Shown one piece after another: positions 43,659 to 53,189 of a stretch of DNA of 64,000 nt (its first letter is position 1; each line of letters starts with the position of its first letter). This DNA is from Woeseiaceae bacterium (GTDB lineage Bacteria > Pseudomonadota > Gammaproteobacteria > Steroidobacterales > Woeseiaceae). The translations under genes were made by a program, and so were the position numbers. The stretch spans positions 1 through 64,000 of the forward strand of contig JANQMR010000001.1 of assembly GCA_028279985.1 (NCBI GenBank). Reading direction: 5' to 3'. The notes below the pieces were generated by a model. That model searched no databases and was not told the DNA's origin. It was given only the letters and a program-made list of their open reading frames with translations.

Positions 43659-44018
43659 ATGGGTCGATTGATATCCGACAAGATTCGACGTGGCCGTGCG
43701 GTCTCGCTCAGCGTAAACGGCTCGACCGTGACCGCTTATGAAGGTGAGACGCTGGCGGCGGTGCTTCTCGCAGAGGAAGTCGTCGTTTTCAATCGCACGG
43801 CAAGCGGTGAGCCCAGAGCGCCGTACTGCAACATGGGCACCTGCTTCGAATGCCAGGTGAAAGTCGCAGAGCCGGGCTCGGCGGCGTTTCGCTGGATGCG
43901 GGCCTGCGTGACGCCGGCGGCGGACGGCATGACGATCCGCACAGGAGAGCGGCTGTCGGCGCCGGAGCGCGATCACCATGGCAATGGTAATAACGGTGGC
44001 AATAGCGGTGGCGACTGA
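43659..44018 (+). CDS. Small [2Fe-2S] subunit of the amino acid dehydrogenase
   Basis: 119 residues, HcnA/LhpF-like ferredoxin domain: LSVNGSTVTAYEGETLAAVLL, then cysteines in PYCNMGTCFECQVKV and RACVTPA that fit the C-x4-C-x2-C...C pattern of plant-type clusters. The C-terminal His/Asn/Gly tail (HHGNGNNGGNSGGD) is encoded by a repetitive stretch that also forms the start of the next gene. It would pass electrons between the two flavin subunits. Confidence 0.87.
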   Translation: MGRLISDKIRRGRAVSLSVNGSTVTAYEGETLAAVLLAEEVVVFNRTASGEPRAPYCNMGTCFECQVKVAEPGSAAFRWMRACVTPAADGMTIRTGERLSAPERDHHGNGNNGGNSGGD

Positions 44019-45468
44019 ACTGGCCATCGTCGGCGCCGGGCCCGCGGGCATGGCGGCAGCCGAAGTCGCCGCCGGTCATGGCGTAGAGGTGACGCTGGTC
44101 GATGAGCAGGCCGTGCCCGGCGGACAGTTTCTTCGCCAGCCGCCGCCGCAGTTCGGCGTATCCGACTGGCTCGGCGATCCGGTGTACCGCGAGGGCAGGA
44201 GGCTGCTCGAGCGGGTCAGCGCCGACCGGCGCCTCGAGTGGATCATGCGGTCCTCCGTGGCGGGGATCTTTTCCAATGGGGACGACGATGGCGACGAACC
44301 ATTCACGCTCGTCCTAAACCCCGTGGGTGAAGGCGATTCGGGCGAAGGCGGCGCGCCCCGGCAACTGAGCGCAAGGCGCGTATTGATCGCATCGGGCTGC
44401 TTCGACCTCCCGGTCGCGTTCCCGGGGTGGACCCTGCCGGGCGTCATGGCCGCCGGCGGCATCCAGGCCTTCGTCAAGAGTCAGCAGCTCGTGCCCGGGA
44501 AGCGGTTTCTGTTCGCCGGCAGCCATCCGCTGCAACTCGTCGTGGCGGACCAGATTGTCCAGGCCGGCGGATCGGTGGCCGGCGTGCTCTTCGCCCAAAG
44601 CTCGAGTCGGGCGCTGGCCCTTTTGAAACATCCTTCCGTCTTACTCGGCAACGCGGACAAGCTCAGCCAGACTGCGGGCATACTCTGGCGGCTCAGGCGG
44701 GCCGGTGTGCCGGTCAGGTTCAGGCAGACGGTGCTGTCGGCGAACGGGACAGACAGCCTCGAGAGCGTGACGACGGTTCCGGTCGGACCGGACGGCGCTA
44801 TCGACAGCGATGCCGCCGAGGAGATCGAGTGCGATCGTCTGGGCGTGTGTTTCGCGTTTTCGACGTCGTCCGAGCTGGCACGCCAGGCCGGCGTCGACTG
44901 CCGCTGGGATGCGTCGCGCGGCGGCTGGATCGCGAAACACGACGACAACATGGCGTCGAGCGTGCCGGGTGTTTTCGTCGCCGGAGAAACTACCGGCGTG
45001 GCCGGCTCGGACATCGCCGCGCTGGAAGGGCAGGTGGCCGCGATCGGCTGCGCCGCCGAACTGGGCAAAATCGACGCACGGCAAGCCGTCGAGCTGGCGC
45101 GTTTGCCCCGCCGGCAATTGTCGCGCCGCGCCCGCTTCGCCCGCCTGCTGTCGGAACTGGCCTGGCCTGGCGCTTCGCTGTTCGATCAGTTGATGAGCGA
45201 TTCGGCGACGCTGTGCAAATGCGAGGGGCTGACGGTCGGCATGCTACGAACGCAGCTCGGACGGCATCCCGACATTCGCACCGCCAGCGCGGCAAAGCTC
45301 CTTTCACGGGCCGGGATGGGCCTCTGCCAGGGACGTTACTGCCACTTCGCACTGACTCGTCTCATGGCAAGGCAGCTCGGCGTGCCGGAAGAACGCGTCG
45401 GTGGTTTTACGTCCCGCTTTCCCGCCAAGCCGGTCTCCATCGGGCGCCTGATCGGCGACGACAGCTAG
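43978..45468 (+). CDS. FAD/NAD-type oxidoreductase subunit with BFD-like [2Fe-2S] domain
   Basis: Up to 496 residues: Rossmann FAD motif ELAIVGAGPAGMAAAEVA, EQAVPGGQFLRQ, second dinucleotide site near GKRFLFAGSHPLQLV, and a C-terminal cysteine-rich BFD-like domain (TLCKCEGLT...GMGLCQGRYC). It matches HcnB/LhpE-type large subunits. The first ten residues (MAMVITVAIA) are repeat-encoded; GTG 44008 is an alternative start with only 11 bp overlap. It completes the three-subunit dehydrogenase. Confidence 0.87.
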   Translation: MAMVITVAIAVATELAIVGAGPAGMAAAEVAAGHGVEVTLVDEQAVPGGQFLRQPPPQFGVSDWLGDPVYREGRRLLERVSADRRLEWIMRSSVAGIFSNGDDDGDEPFTLVLNPVGEGDSGEGGAPRQLSARRVLIASGCFDLPVAFPGWTLPGVMAAGGIQAFVKSQQLVPGKRFLFAGSHPLQLVVADQIVQAGGSVAGVLFAQSSSRALALLKHPSVLLGNADKLSQTAGILWRLRRAGVPVRFRQTVLSANGTDSLESVTTVPVGPDGAIDSDAAEEIECDRLGVCFAFSTSSELARQAGVDCRWDASRGGWIAKHDDNMASSVPGVFVAGETTGVAGSDIAALEGQVAAIGCAAELGKIDARQAVELARLPRRQLSRRARFARLLSELAWPGASLFDQLMSDSATLCKCEGLTVGMLRTQLGRHPDIRTASAAKLLSRAGMGLCQGRYCHFALTRLMARQLGVPEERVGGFTSRFPAKPVSIGRLIGDDS

Positions 45469-45573
45469 CCAAGCACAAGTATCCACACCGAAATTAGGCA
45501 AGTTATTGACGGGACAGGACAACAAGCCTGCTCCGGCAGCGACTGCAGTGAACTCAGGCCGCTCTAAGACGCC

Positions 45574-46485
45574 CTAAGGGGCGGGCAGAAACGGCATCGT
45601 CGCTTCGATCTTCTGCAGGAGCCGCACCGCCCCGACGGGCAGTTGCCGCCCGAGTCGCGTAATTACGCTCGCACTCGTATGCAGCAGCGACGGATGGTCG
45701 ATGGGAACCGCGATCAGCGTGCCGTCCGCGATCTCCGAGTGTGCGGCGATGCCGGGCAGTATGGCGACGCCGGCGCCGGACAGTACGAATTCCTTGAGCA
45801 CCATCAGTGAGTTGCTCACCATGACCGGGCGCAGGAACACATGCTCCTGGGCTTCGGCGATCCGCAGGACCTGTCGAATCCGGAACGCCGCCTCCGGCAT
45901 CGCAAGACGCTCGTCGACCAGGTCGGCCAATTTCACGCTGGAACGCTTGCTGAGGCGATGCGAAGGGCTGACGACCGCCTTTACCGGCTGATCGGAAGAG
46001 GCCCTGACACGGATCTTGGCGTCCGGCTCGGGCTGAAACACCATGCCCATGTGCGCTTCGTCGTCCAGCACCAGGCTCACTACGTCGGCGGTGCCGGCCG
46101 TCCTGACGAATACGCGAATATCCGGATACTCGGACATGAACTGCTCGAGCACGGACTGTAGCGGATCGCCGATCAGCGCCTCGCCGACAGCCAGCTTGAC
46201 GGTACCTCCCTTCAGGCGCTTCAGGTCGCCGACCTGTGAGATGAACGCCTCCTGCTGGGTCATGAACTCGCGGTAGTACCGCAGGGCAATCTCGCCGGCC
46301 TCGGTCAACTTCAGGGGGGTTCGATTCCGCTCGATCAGCGTGACGCCCAACTCTTCTTCGAGCTGGGCTATCTGGCGGCTGATCGACGAGGGCGCGACGT
46401 TCAGGTTCTCACTGGCGGCTCGCATCGTACCGCCGCGCACGGCCTCGGCCAGCGATCGCAGTCGGTTGTCGTGAAATCTCGGCAT
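45574..46485 (-). CDS. LysR-family transcriptional regulator
   Basis: 303 residues: N-terminal winged HTH (RSLAEAVRGGTMRAASENLN, VAPSSISRQIAQLEEELGV) and a periplasmic-binding-protein-like effector domain (about 90-290, starting GGTVKLAVGEALIGDPLQSV). It is convergent with the dehydrogenase operon and divergent from the DHDPS-family gene, so it probably controls one or both. Inducer unknown; the context suggests an imino or amino acid. Confidence 0.92.
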   Translation of the reverse strand: MPRFHDNRLRSLAEAVRGGTMRAASENLNVAPSSISRQIAQLEEELGVTLIERNRTPLKLTEAGEIALRYYREFMTQQEAFISQVGDLKRLKGGTVKLAVGEALIGDPLQSVLEQFMSEYPDIRVFVRTAGTADVVSLVLDDEAHMGMVFQPEPDAKIRVRASSDQPVKAVVSPSHRLSKRSSVKLADLVDERLAMPEAAFRIRQVLRIAEAQEHVFLRPVMVSNSLMVLKEFVLSGAGVAILPGIAAHSEIADGTLIAVPIDHPSLLHTSASVITRLGRQLPVGAVRLLQKIEATMPFLPAP

Positions 46486-46532
46486 GCAATTGATCGGAGT
46501 GAGAAAAATCGGCCCGGCGCCGCGCGTTTCCT

Positions 46533-46577
46533 GTTGCGTTCAGCGCAACGTATCTGAATATATCTTGTTATTGATAC
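46533..46577. promoter_or_regulatory. Candidate LysR binding region between divergent genes
   Basis: Within the 183-bp intergenic space, GTTGCG-TTCAG-CGCAAC (46533-46549) is a perfect 6-bp inverted repeat and GTATC-N18-GATAC (46550-46577) a second, AT-rich dyad. LysR proteins usually bind two dyads in such positions. This is a prediction from symmetry alone. Confidence 0.42.
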
Positions 46578-46668
46578 ATCGTTCAAGCGCTCGTACTCTG
46601 AGTTGTACAAAGCGTTGACAACTAGCTCCGGCTGCAACGTCGATAACGATACAAAGGCTAAACGCGCA

Positions 46669-47586
46669 GTGAATCGAGATTCCGTTGCCTGGAAGGGGTA
46701 CATGCCGGCCATTACGACGCCATTCGATGCGCGAGGCGACCTGGACGTCGTCGGCCTTCGGGTGCTCCTCGAATGGCTGGCCGAAGAGGGCATGCACGGG
46801 GTCATCGCGGCCGGCACGACCGGCGAATGGTTCAGCATGGACGCCGAGGAAAAGGCGAAGCTCTTCGCGATCGTCGGCGAAGTGCTGAAAGGCGTCATGC
46901 CGCTGATCGCGGGTTGTAACGCCTTCACGGCGGAAGAAGTTCTGAGCAACGCGGCGACGGCGGCGGACAACGGCTTCGACGGCATCCTCGTCACGCCGCC
47001 ACCCTATGTCAGGCCCTGCGAGCGCGAAGTCGTCGCCTTTTATGAAGACATCGATCGGCGGACACCGTTGCCGATCTGTGTTTATAACTGGCCGCCGGGA
47101 ACCAACGTCGATCTGAGCGGCAATACATTGCGGCACCTGGCCGGTCTGGATCACGTCGTCGCGATCAAGAACTCGACCGGCGACCGCGAGCACTTTCTGG
47201 AGGTCATGCGCTCGCTGAACGGACTGGTGCGAATTTTCGGCATCCCGATGACCCGCGCCGGCGCCGAACTGGTGTTGAACGAGGAGGCCGACGGCACGAT
47301 GGGCGCAGGCGGCGTGCTCGGAAGGACACAGCCGGATTTTTACAACGCGCTGTGGGCAGGCGATTTGCAGCGCGGCCTGGAAGCGGCGAGCGTCGACGAA
47401 CGCATCATGAGCGACTGGTTCCGCCCGGACTACACCGCCCGATTCGGATCGGCCCAGGCCGTTTTCAAGACGGCACTGAACCTGCAGAACCTGCCCGGCG
47501 GGTTTCCGCGCCGCCCGATATTGCCGCTGTCCGATCAGGATACGGCAAAGGTCAGAACGACACTCGAGGAGCTCGGAAGAATTTGA
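46669..47586 (+). CDS. Dihydrodipicolinate-synthase-family lyase/deaminase
   Basis: 305-residue TIM-barrel aldolase-type enzyme with Schiff-base K167 in VVAIKNSTGD, Y139 in CVYNWPPGT and the GVIAAGTTGEWFSM substrate loop. Close to a hydroxyproline-dehydrogenase-like operon, the best candidate activity is 1-pyrroline-4-hydroxy-2-carboxylate deaminase (LhpC type); a sugar-acid dehydratase/aldolase is the alternative. GTG 46669 gives normal family length; earlier TTG starts give an unnatural leader. It overlaps the next gene by 4 bp. Confidence 0.83.
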   Translation: MNRDSVAWKGYMPAITTPFDARGDLDVVGLRVLLEWLAEEGMHGVIAAGTTGEWFSMDAEEKAKLFAIVGEVLKGVMPLIAGCNAFTAEEVLSNAATAADNGFDGILVTPPPYVRPCEREVVAFYEDIDRRTPLPICVYNWPPGTNVDLSGNTLRHLAGLDHVVAIKNSTGDREHFLEVMRSLNGLVRIFGIPMTRAGAELVLNEEADGTMGAGGVLGRTQPDFYNALWAGDLQRGLEAASVDERIMSDWFRPDYTARFGSAQAVFKTALNLQNLPGGFPRRPILPLSDQDTAKVRTTLEELGRI

Positions 47587-49379
47587 ACACACACGCTGGA
47601 AACCCTTTGCCGATTTTGCCGACGACGAGGCCGGCCGCGGTCCCTTACCGGTATCCGTTCCGCGCGGGCAGACGCTCGGCCACCCTGGTATTGACGTCCA
47701 TGCTCGTGCTTGCAGGCTGCTCGGGACCGTCGCCCGCGGGCGACGATTCGGCGGCGCCCGCCGCCGGCCAAGCCGAAGCAAAGGACGCATCGGCCCGGCT
47801 CGACGCCCTGATCGAGCAATACGCGGACGTACAGCGCGCCAGCGGCCGGCAAAACGCGCTCGAGGACTTGACCGCCGAGGCTTTTCTCGACGACATCGAG
47901 TCGAAGCGCAAGCTGCTCGAACAGGTCAGGAATGTCGATCCGGGCCCGCTTTCGCCGGAAGCGAGCATCGACCGGCGCTTTCTCGCCGGGCTCCTCGAGT
48001 CCGACATCTACAGCGCGGAACAGCGACGCCTGTGGGAGAACGACGCTTCGATCTACGTACCGGCCGGCGAGGTAGGCCGGCTGCTGGAACCCGCGGCCAC
48101 CGAGCCCGGGGAGGAGCGCGCCCGCTCGTTCACCACGTTGCTCGAGGAAATACCGAAGCGCATCGAGCTTGCGCAAAAGAATCTCAGGAACCCGCCGCGT
48201 CGATTCACCGAAGCCGCCATTTTCAAGACGCAGGGAACGATAGCCAGCCTCGAGACCGACGGCGCGTCGCTTGCCGGCGATGCGCCGATCGGGGCGGCCG
48301 ATTTCACCGGCAGGCTGGAGACGGCGGTATCGGCGTTGAAGTCGTTCGAACAGTTCCTCGAGGACGACCTATTGCCGCGATCCACGGGTTCGTGGGCAAT
48401 CGGCAAGGCGCACTACGACTACATACTCGCGCATCGCTGGTTCTTCGAGCAGGACGCCGAGCAGATACTCGAGCGCGGGCGGCTCGCCTTCGAAACCACC
48501 GAAGCCCTGGCGCAGGAAGTCAGCGATCGTATCCAGCCCGGTAAACACTGGAGCGAGGTCTACGAGCGACTCAAGGACGACCACCCGCCCGCGGACGGCA
48601 TCAAGGCAGCCTATCAACGGTCGATCGACGCGGCGCAGGTGTTCGTGCTCGAAAACCGGATCGTCAGCCTACCGGAGGGTGAGCGGGTGATTACGGTCGA
48701 TACACCGCCCGCCATGCGCCGGTCGTCGCCGTTCGGAACCTTTCAATCCGTCGACCGTTTCGGTACCGACCTCGAAGGCAAGCTGGTTCTGACGCCGATC
48801 GAGTCCTGGATGACGCCCGAGCAGCAGGCAGAGCGCCTGCGTTCTCATCACAACGCGTGGATTCCGATCATTGCGGTCCACGAAGCCTATCCCGGCCATC
48901 ACGTCGATGCGCTCAAGACCCGGGAGAACCCCAGGCTGCTGCGCAGGATCGCGCGCGAGTCGATTTTCGCGGAAGGCTGGGGCCTTCTTACCGAAGAGAT
49001 GATGTTCGAGGTGGGATTCCTCCAGGGCGACGACGTGCGTTTGACGCAGTTGCGTAATCGGCTGTGGCGAGCCGCGCGGGTCATCCTGGACGTCAGTTTG
49101 CACACCGGCCGCATGAGCTACGACGAGGCCGTCGATTTTCTCGTCGAACGGGTTCGATTCGAGCGTTATGCGGCCGAGTTGGAAGTCGGCATGTACACGG
49201 TTCGCCCGACCTACGTCCTGGGTTACCTGATCGGAATGGAAGAGATCATGGATATCCGCAGCGATTGGATCGAAGTCAACGGCGAACCCGATCCGCCCAG
49301 CGAATTCTACGACCAGTTGCTGCGTGTGGGATCCATTCCTCCCGTTCTGGTCAGGGAATCGCTGCTTGGGAAAGAGTAG
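47583..49379 (+). CDS. DUF885-family metallopeptidase lipoprotein
   Basis: 598 residues, exported: TLVLTSMLVLAGCSG contains a lipobox (LAGC), so the protein is probably anchored in the outer membrane. The catalytic zinc motif HEAYPGHH starts at H433 (HExxxGHH type), with the third ligand region AEGWGLLTEEMMFE. The family is related to M3-like peptidases. TTG 47583 overlaps the preceding stop (TTGA), implying coupling to the lyase gene. It likely trims peptides in the periplasm. Confidence 0.85.
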   Translation: MNTHAGNPLPILPTTRPAAVPYRYPFRAGRRSATLVLTSMLVLAGCSGPSPAGDDSAAPAAGQAEAKDASARLDALIEQYADVQRASGRQNALEDLTAEAFLDDIESKRKLLEQVRNVDPGPLSPEASIDRRFLAGLLESDIYSAEQRRLWENDASIYVPAGEVGRLLEPAATEPGEERARSFTTLLEEIPKRIELAQKNLRNPPRRFTEAAIFKTQGTIASLETDGASLAGDAPIGAADFTGRLETAVSALKSFEQFLEDDLLPRSTGSWAIGKAHYDYILAHRWFFEQDAEQILERGRLAFETTEALAQEVSDRIQPGKHWSEVYERLKDDHPPADGIKAAYQRSIDAAQVFVLENRIVSLPEGERVITVDTPPAMRRSSPFGTFQSVDRFGTDLEGKLVLTPIESWMTPEQQAERLRSHHNAWIPIIAVHEAYPGHHVDALKTRENPRLLRRIARESIFAEGWGLLTEEMMFEVGFLQGDDVRLTQLRNRLWRAARVILDVSLHTGRMSYDEAVDFLVERVRFERYAAELEVGMYTVRPTYVLGYLIGMEEIMDIRSDWIEVNGEPDPPSEFYDQLLRVGSIPPVLVRESLLGKE

Positions 49380-49461
49380 TTCGCACTAGTGATTGAGTAC
49401 CTTGGGGGGTCACATCGTTTTGAACAGGGCGTTAAACGTCCTGGAATAAAGGGGAGCAAAA

Positions 49462-51744
49462 ATGAAGTACCTTAAGACACAGACCACCACCAGCCCACCG
49501 GAGTCCTTTGTCTCCCGGCAGCGGCTCGCGTTCGCGCTGCTGGCGACTTGCGCTGTTTCGGCGGCAGGACCCGGCGTCGCATTCGCCCAGGCATCCGATG
49601 CCTCCGCCCAGGGTATCGAGGAAGTCATCGTCACGGCCCAGCGGCGCGAGCAGAACCTGCAGGAGGTGCCGATCGCAATATCGGCATTCACGGCCGACGC
49701 GATCGAAAAGGCAATGTTCAGCGACATAGGCGACTACGTCACCCGGACGCCGAACGCCAGCTTCATCACCAACGGCTCCCGCTCGCGCCGGCAGGTCAGC
49801 ATTCGCGGCGTCACGAACTTCCTGGGTTTCGTGGGCACGTCCACTACCGGCTTCTACGTCGACGACTTCAGCGTTGCCGGCAGCACGATCAACCCGCCGA
49901 TCATGGACATCGAGCGCATCGAGATTCTGCGCGGGCCGCAGGCCACGTACTTCGGTAGAAACGCCCTGGGCGGCGGCATCAGCGTAACGACCAGGAAGCC
50001 GACCGACGAGTTCGAAGCGTCGCTGATGGCGGACGTTTCGCGTTTCAATACCTTCGACGTCGAAGGCGTGCTCAACGTGCCCGTCGTCGAAGACAAGTTT
50101 GCGATGCGTTTCAACGTCAAGAGCGCGACCTCGGACGGCAATATCGAGAACATCCACCCGATCGGCGGCGGTAACGATTCCGAATACGAATACGTCCGGT
50201 CGTCGTTTCGTTTCACCCCCAGTGACAACCTGACGATCGACACTTCGTTCCTGTACGCGACCGAAGACGTAGGCATGCGCGAAGGCGTGCCCTCCGGCGT
50301 GTTTTCGAACTTCGCCGGCAACGTTCTGTTCGCTGGCCAGTTCCCGGACCGTGACGGCGACGGCCGCTCCGATCCTTTCGTCGATACGGTCGGGTTTTAC
50401 CCCGAGAACAGGGATCGCACGAACTTCAACACACCGCAGAGTGTCGGTACCAGCATTCGCAACGGCGTGATCAGAATCGACTACGAGCGCAACGACCTGT
50501 TGTTCACGAGCATCTCTGGGATCATCAACTCCGATTTTTTCCTCAACGGCGATATCGACGGCAGCAGCAGGGACTTCTTCAACGAGTTCAGAAACCTCGA
50601 ACGGCAAAGCATCAGCACCGAGTTTCGGGTTCAGAATACCGATGACAGCCGTTTGCGGTGGAGTGTCGGTGTCCTCTATGCAGAGGACGACGGCGACGAC
50701 TGGAACCGGACTTTCGTCGGCGCCGAAGAGGTGTTCGGTTTGCCCAACGGTTTCCTGATCGACCGGGAAGACTCCGCGACCCGGGACAACACCTGGGCAA
50801 TCTTCGGCCAGGTGGACTACGACATCACCGATCGCTTGTCGGTGTCCTTCGGCGGCCGCTACAACGAAGAAACCAAGGAATCGAACATCTCCGGTTTCTC
50901 GGGCGGATTCGAGCAAGTCCTGTCGGTGAAGGATACCTTCTCGGACTTCTCGCCGCGGCTGGCCTTCAACTATGTCGTGAGCGATACGGTCAACCTGTAC
51001 GCCACGATCTCCAAGGGCTTCAAGTCCGGCGGCGTGCAGATCGCACCGAATCCCGATGCCGAAACCTTCGATCCGGAAACCCTGTGGAACTACGAGTTCG
51101 GCGTCAAGGCGGACCTACTCGATCAGCGCATGCGCTTGAACGCGGCCGTGTTCTACATGGATTGGACGGACCTGCAGGTCGCGTTCCAGGAGAACCTGAT
51201 CGACGACAACGGCGACTTCATTCTGTTCGGCGGCGTCAACAACGCGGATTCGGCGACCTCCATCGGCGCGGAAATCTCCGCAACCGCCATTGTCGCCGAC
51301 AACTGGCTGGTCAACGTCAATGTGGGTTATCTCGATGCGGAATTCGACCGTTTCACGGCGCTCATTGACGGCTCGAACCGGTTGCTGGACGGCCGGGTCA
51401 TTCCGAATTCGCCGGAGCTGACGGCCAATGCCGACGTCGAGTACGGTTTCAAATACTCGGCGGCCTGGGAAGGCTATGTCCGGGCGGAATGGGTATTCCG
51501 GGACGAGATCAAGCCGAACACGACCTCGCTGATCTATAGCGGTTTTCCGTGGGACGTGCCGAGCTACGACTACGTCAACCTGCGCATCGGTGCGGAGAGC
51601 GACAGCATGCGGCTGGTTGTCTATGCGGAGAATCTCTTCGACAGCAACTACTACACCAACGCTTATCAGAAGGCGTTCGCCGGCGGCTTGTTCATCGAGC
51701 CGTCTTTCAGGACCTACGGCGTGCGCGCCACCTTCATGTTTTGA
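49462..51744 (+). CDS. TonB-dependent outer-membrane receptor
   Basis: 760 residues: signal region ending AQA, a TonB-box-like IEEVIVTAQRREQNLQEVPI, plug domain (VSIRGVTNF; DIERIEILRGPQATYFGRNA near residue 150), then a 22-strand barrel ending FRTYGVRATFMF with terminal Phe. AAAGGGGAG precedes ATG 49462. It resembles the large receptors of oligotrophic proteobacteria that take up oligomers; placed among peptidases it may import peptides. No clear siderophore features. Confidence 0.92.
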   Translation: MKYLKTQTTTSPPESFVSRQRLAFALLATCAVSAAGPGVAFAQASDASAQGIEEVIVTAQRREQNLQEVPIAISAFTADAIEKAMFSDIGDYVTRTPNASFITNGSRSRRQVSIRGVTNFLGFVGTSTTGFYVDDFSVAGSTINPPIMDIERIEILRGPQATYFGRNALGGGISVTTRKPTDEFEASLMADVSRFNTFDVEGVLNVPVVEDKFAMRFNVKSATSDGNIENIHPIGGGNDSEYEYVRSSFRFTPSDNLTIDTSFLYATEDVGMREGVPSGVFSNFAGNVLFAGQFPDRDGDGRSDPFVDTVGFYPENRDRTNFNTPQSVGTSIRNGVIRIDYERNDLLFTSISGIINSDFFLNGDIDGSSRDFFNEFRNLERQSISTEFRVQNTDDSRLRWSVGVLYAEDDGDDWNRTFVGAEEVFGLPNGFLIDREDSATRDNTWAIFGQVDYDITDRLSVSFGGRYNEETKESNISGFSGGFEQVLSVKDTFSDFSPRLAFNYVVSDTVNLYATISKGFKSGGVQIAPNPDAETFDPETLWNYEFGVKADLLDQRMRLNAAVFYMDWTDLQVAFQENLIDDNGDFILFGGVNNADSATSIGAEISATAIVADNWLVNVNVGYLDAEFDRFTALIDGSNRLLDGRVIPNSPELTANADVEYGFKYSAAWEGYVRAEWVFRDEIKPNTTSLIYSGFPWDVPSYDYVNLRIGAESDSMRLVVYAENLFDSNYYTNAYQKAFAGGLFIEPSFRTYGVRATFMF

Positions 51745-51806
51745 GACGGGCAACGGCTATCGAGCGAAACGGCCGTACTCCACAACAGCGACGGCAGGAT
51801 AGATTT

Positions 51807-53126
51807 ATGATGCGATACACGGGCCGTAGCCTTTTCAGCAAGGCAAGCCACTGCGTCGGCGCGATGCTGATCTTTGCCGCCCTCGGGAGCACACCCGCTG
51901 CGGCCGAGTCGCCCGAGCGGTCGGCCATCATCGGAGGCTCCGTCGTCGATCTTGACGGCGGAGCACCCGTGCACGATGCGATCGTGCTGATCGAGGGTGA
52001 GAGAATCACTGCCATCGGTGCAGCCGGTGATATCGCCGTGCCGCAGGGCGCCGAAGTCACCGACGTAAACGGCGCCTGGCTGATTCCAGGGCTCATGAAC
52101 ATGCACGTCCATCTCGGCCTCAAACTGCCCGGGAAGATGGCCGCGGAGCTGGCCAACGAGACCGAAGGCGAGCTGACGCTTAGAATGGCCCATTCGGCGC
52201 GTCTGTCTCTCGAGGCCGGCGTGACGACGATTCGTCTGCCGGGTGACGACAGGCACGGCGACATCGCGTTGAAAAAGGCGATAGAGCGGGGCCAGGCGCA
52301 CGGTCCGAGAATCTTCAGCGCCGGCGAGGCGCTGGTCATTACCGGCGGTCACGGGTCGGAGGCTGGTGTGGAGTATGCCGACGGACCGGCCCAGCTCATC
52401 AAGGCCGCCCGGCGAGAGATCAGCGCAGGCGCTTCCTGGGTGAAAATACTGATCTCCGGCGGCATCGCCACGGACGGCGGCGATATTTCCGAGGCGCTGA
52501 TGACGCCTGGGGAAATCAACGCGGTCATCGACGCGGCGCACCGGTTCGGTGCCAAGGTTGCCGCTCACTCCGGTTCGCCACAGGCGACCAGCATTGCCGT
52601 CGATGCGGGTGTGGACAGCATCGAGCACGGATACTTTCTCGATCGTCCCACGCTTCGCAAGATGAAAAAGGCCGGCACCTGGCTGGTGCCGACAATCGTC
52701 GTCAGTCAGCCGGCGACGGCGCCTTTTTTCGAGAAAATCGGTTCGCCGCAGTGGTATCTGGCTCGTCGCGACTCGGTTGGCAAGGAGCACTGGAAAGCGC
52801 TGCAGATGGCCATTGAAGAAGGCCTCAATATAGCGCTCGGCACCGACCAGCTACCCCACGAGCCGAACGACGGAACGACGGCGACGGCGCGCGAAGCGCA
52901 GTACTACGTGGAGGCGGGCATGACGCCGCTCGAGGCCTTGCGTGCGGCTACCATCGAACCGGCCCGCATGCTAGGTGCCGATGACGACATCGGATCGTTG
53001 GAAGTGGGCAAATACGCGGACATCGTAGCCGTCCCCGGCGACCCGACCGAAGACATCAAGGCACTCAGGGAGATCGTCTTCGTCATGAAGGGCGGCCGGG
53101 TCTACCGTAACGATCTGGCTCGCTGA
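51807..53126 (+). CDS. Exported amidohydrolase, Xaa-Pro dipeptidase/imidazolonepropionase-like
   Basis: 439 residues with signal peptide (FSKASHCVGAMLIFAALGST, cleavage AAA). Metal ligands: H100 and H102 in MNMHVHLG, carboxylated Lys in SWVKILISGG, His in KVAAHSGS and IEHGYF, and Asp in GTDQLP. Members of this branch hydrolyse L-Xaa-L-Pro or similar dipeptides. With an S9 dipeptidyl peptidase convergent to it, prolidase activity is a reasonable but unproven assignment. ATG 51807 or 51810. Confidence 0.84.
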   Translation: MMRYTGRSLFSKASHCVGAMLIFAALGSTPAAAESPERSAIIGGSVVDLDGGAPVHDAIVLIEGERITAIGAAGDIAVPQGAEVTDVNGAWLIPGLMNMHVHLGLKLPGKMAAELANETEGELTLRMAHSARLSLEAGVTTIRLPGDDRHGDIALKKAIERGQAHGPRIFSAGEALVITGGHGSEAGVEYADGPAQLIKAARREISAGASWVKILISGGIATDGGDISEALMTPGEINAVIDAAHRFGAKVAAHSGSPQATSIAVDAGVDSIEHGYFLDRPTLRKMKKAGTWLVPTIVVSQPATAPFFEKIGSPQWYLARRDSVGKEHWKALQMAIEEGLNIALGTDQLPHEPNDGTTATAREAQYYVEAGMTPLEALRAATIEPARMLGADDDIGSLEVGKYADIVAVPGDPTEDIKALREIVFVMKGGRVYRNDLAR

Positions 53127-53145
53127 GCGTTTTCCACGGAATCTG

Positions 53146-53164
53146 CCCGCGCGCGATGCGCGGG
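53146..53164. terminator. GC hairpin between convergent amidohydrolase and DPP genes
   Basis: CCCGCGC (53146-53152), 5-nt loop, GCGCGGG (53158-53164). It sits in the middle of the 63-bp convergent gap, so may terminate both transcripts; no T-tract is present. Confidence 0.5.
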
Positions 53165-53189
53165 TGGGCGGTTCGTTGACAGCCGCGAC

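Noticed and set aside
49432..50916. 494-codon minus-strand frame opposite the TonB receptor
   Set aside because: Shadow of a clear receptor gene; no signal peptide, motif or ribosome site.
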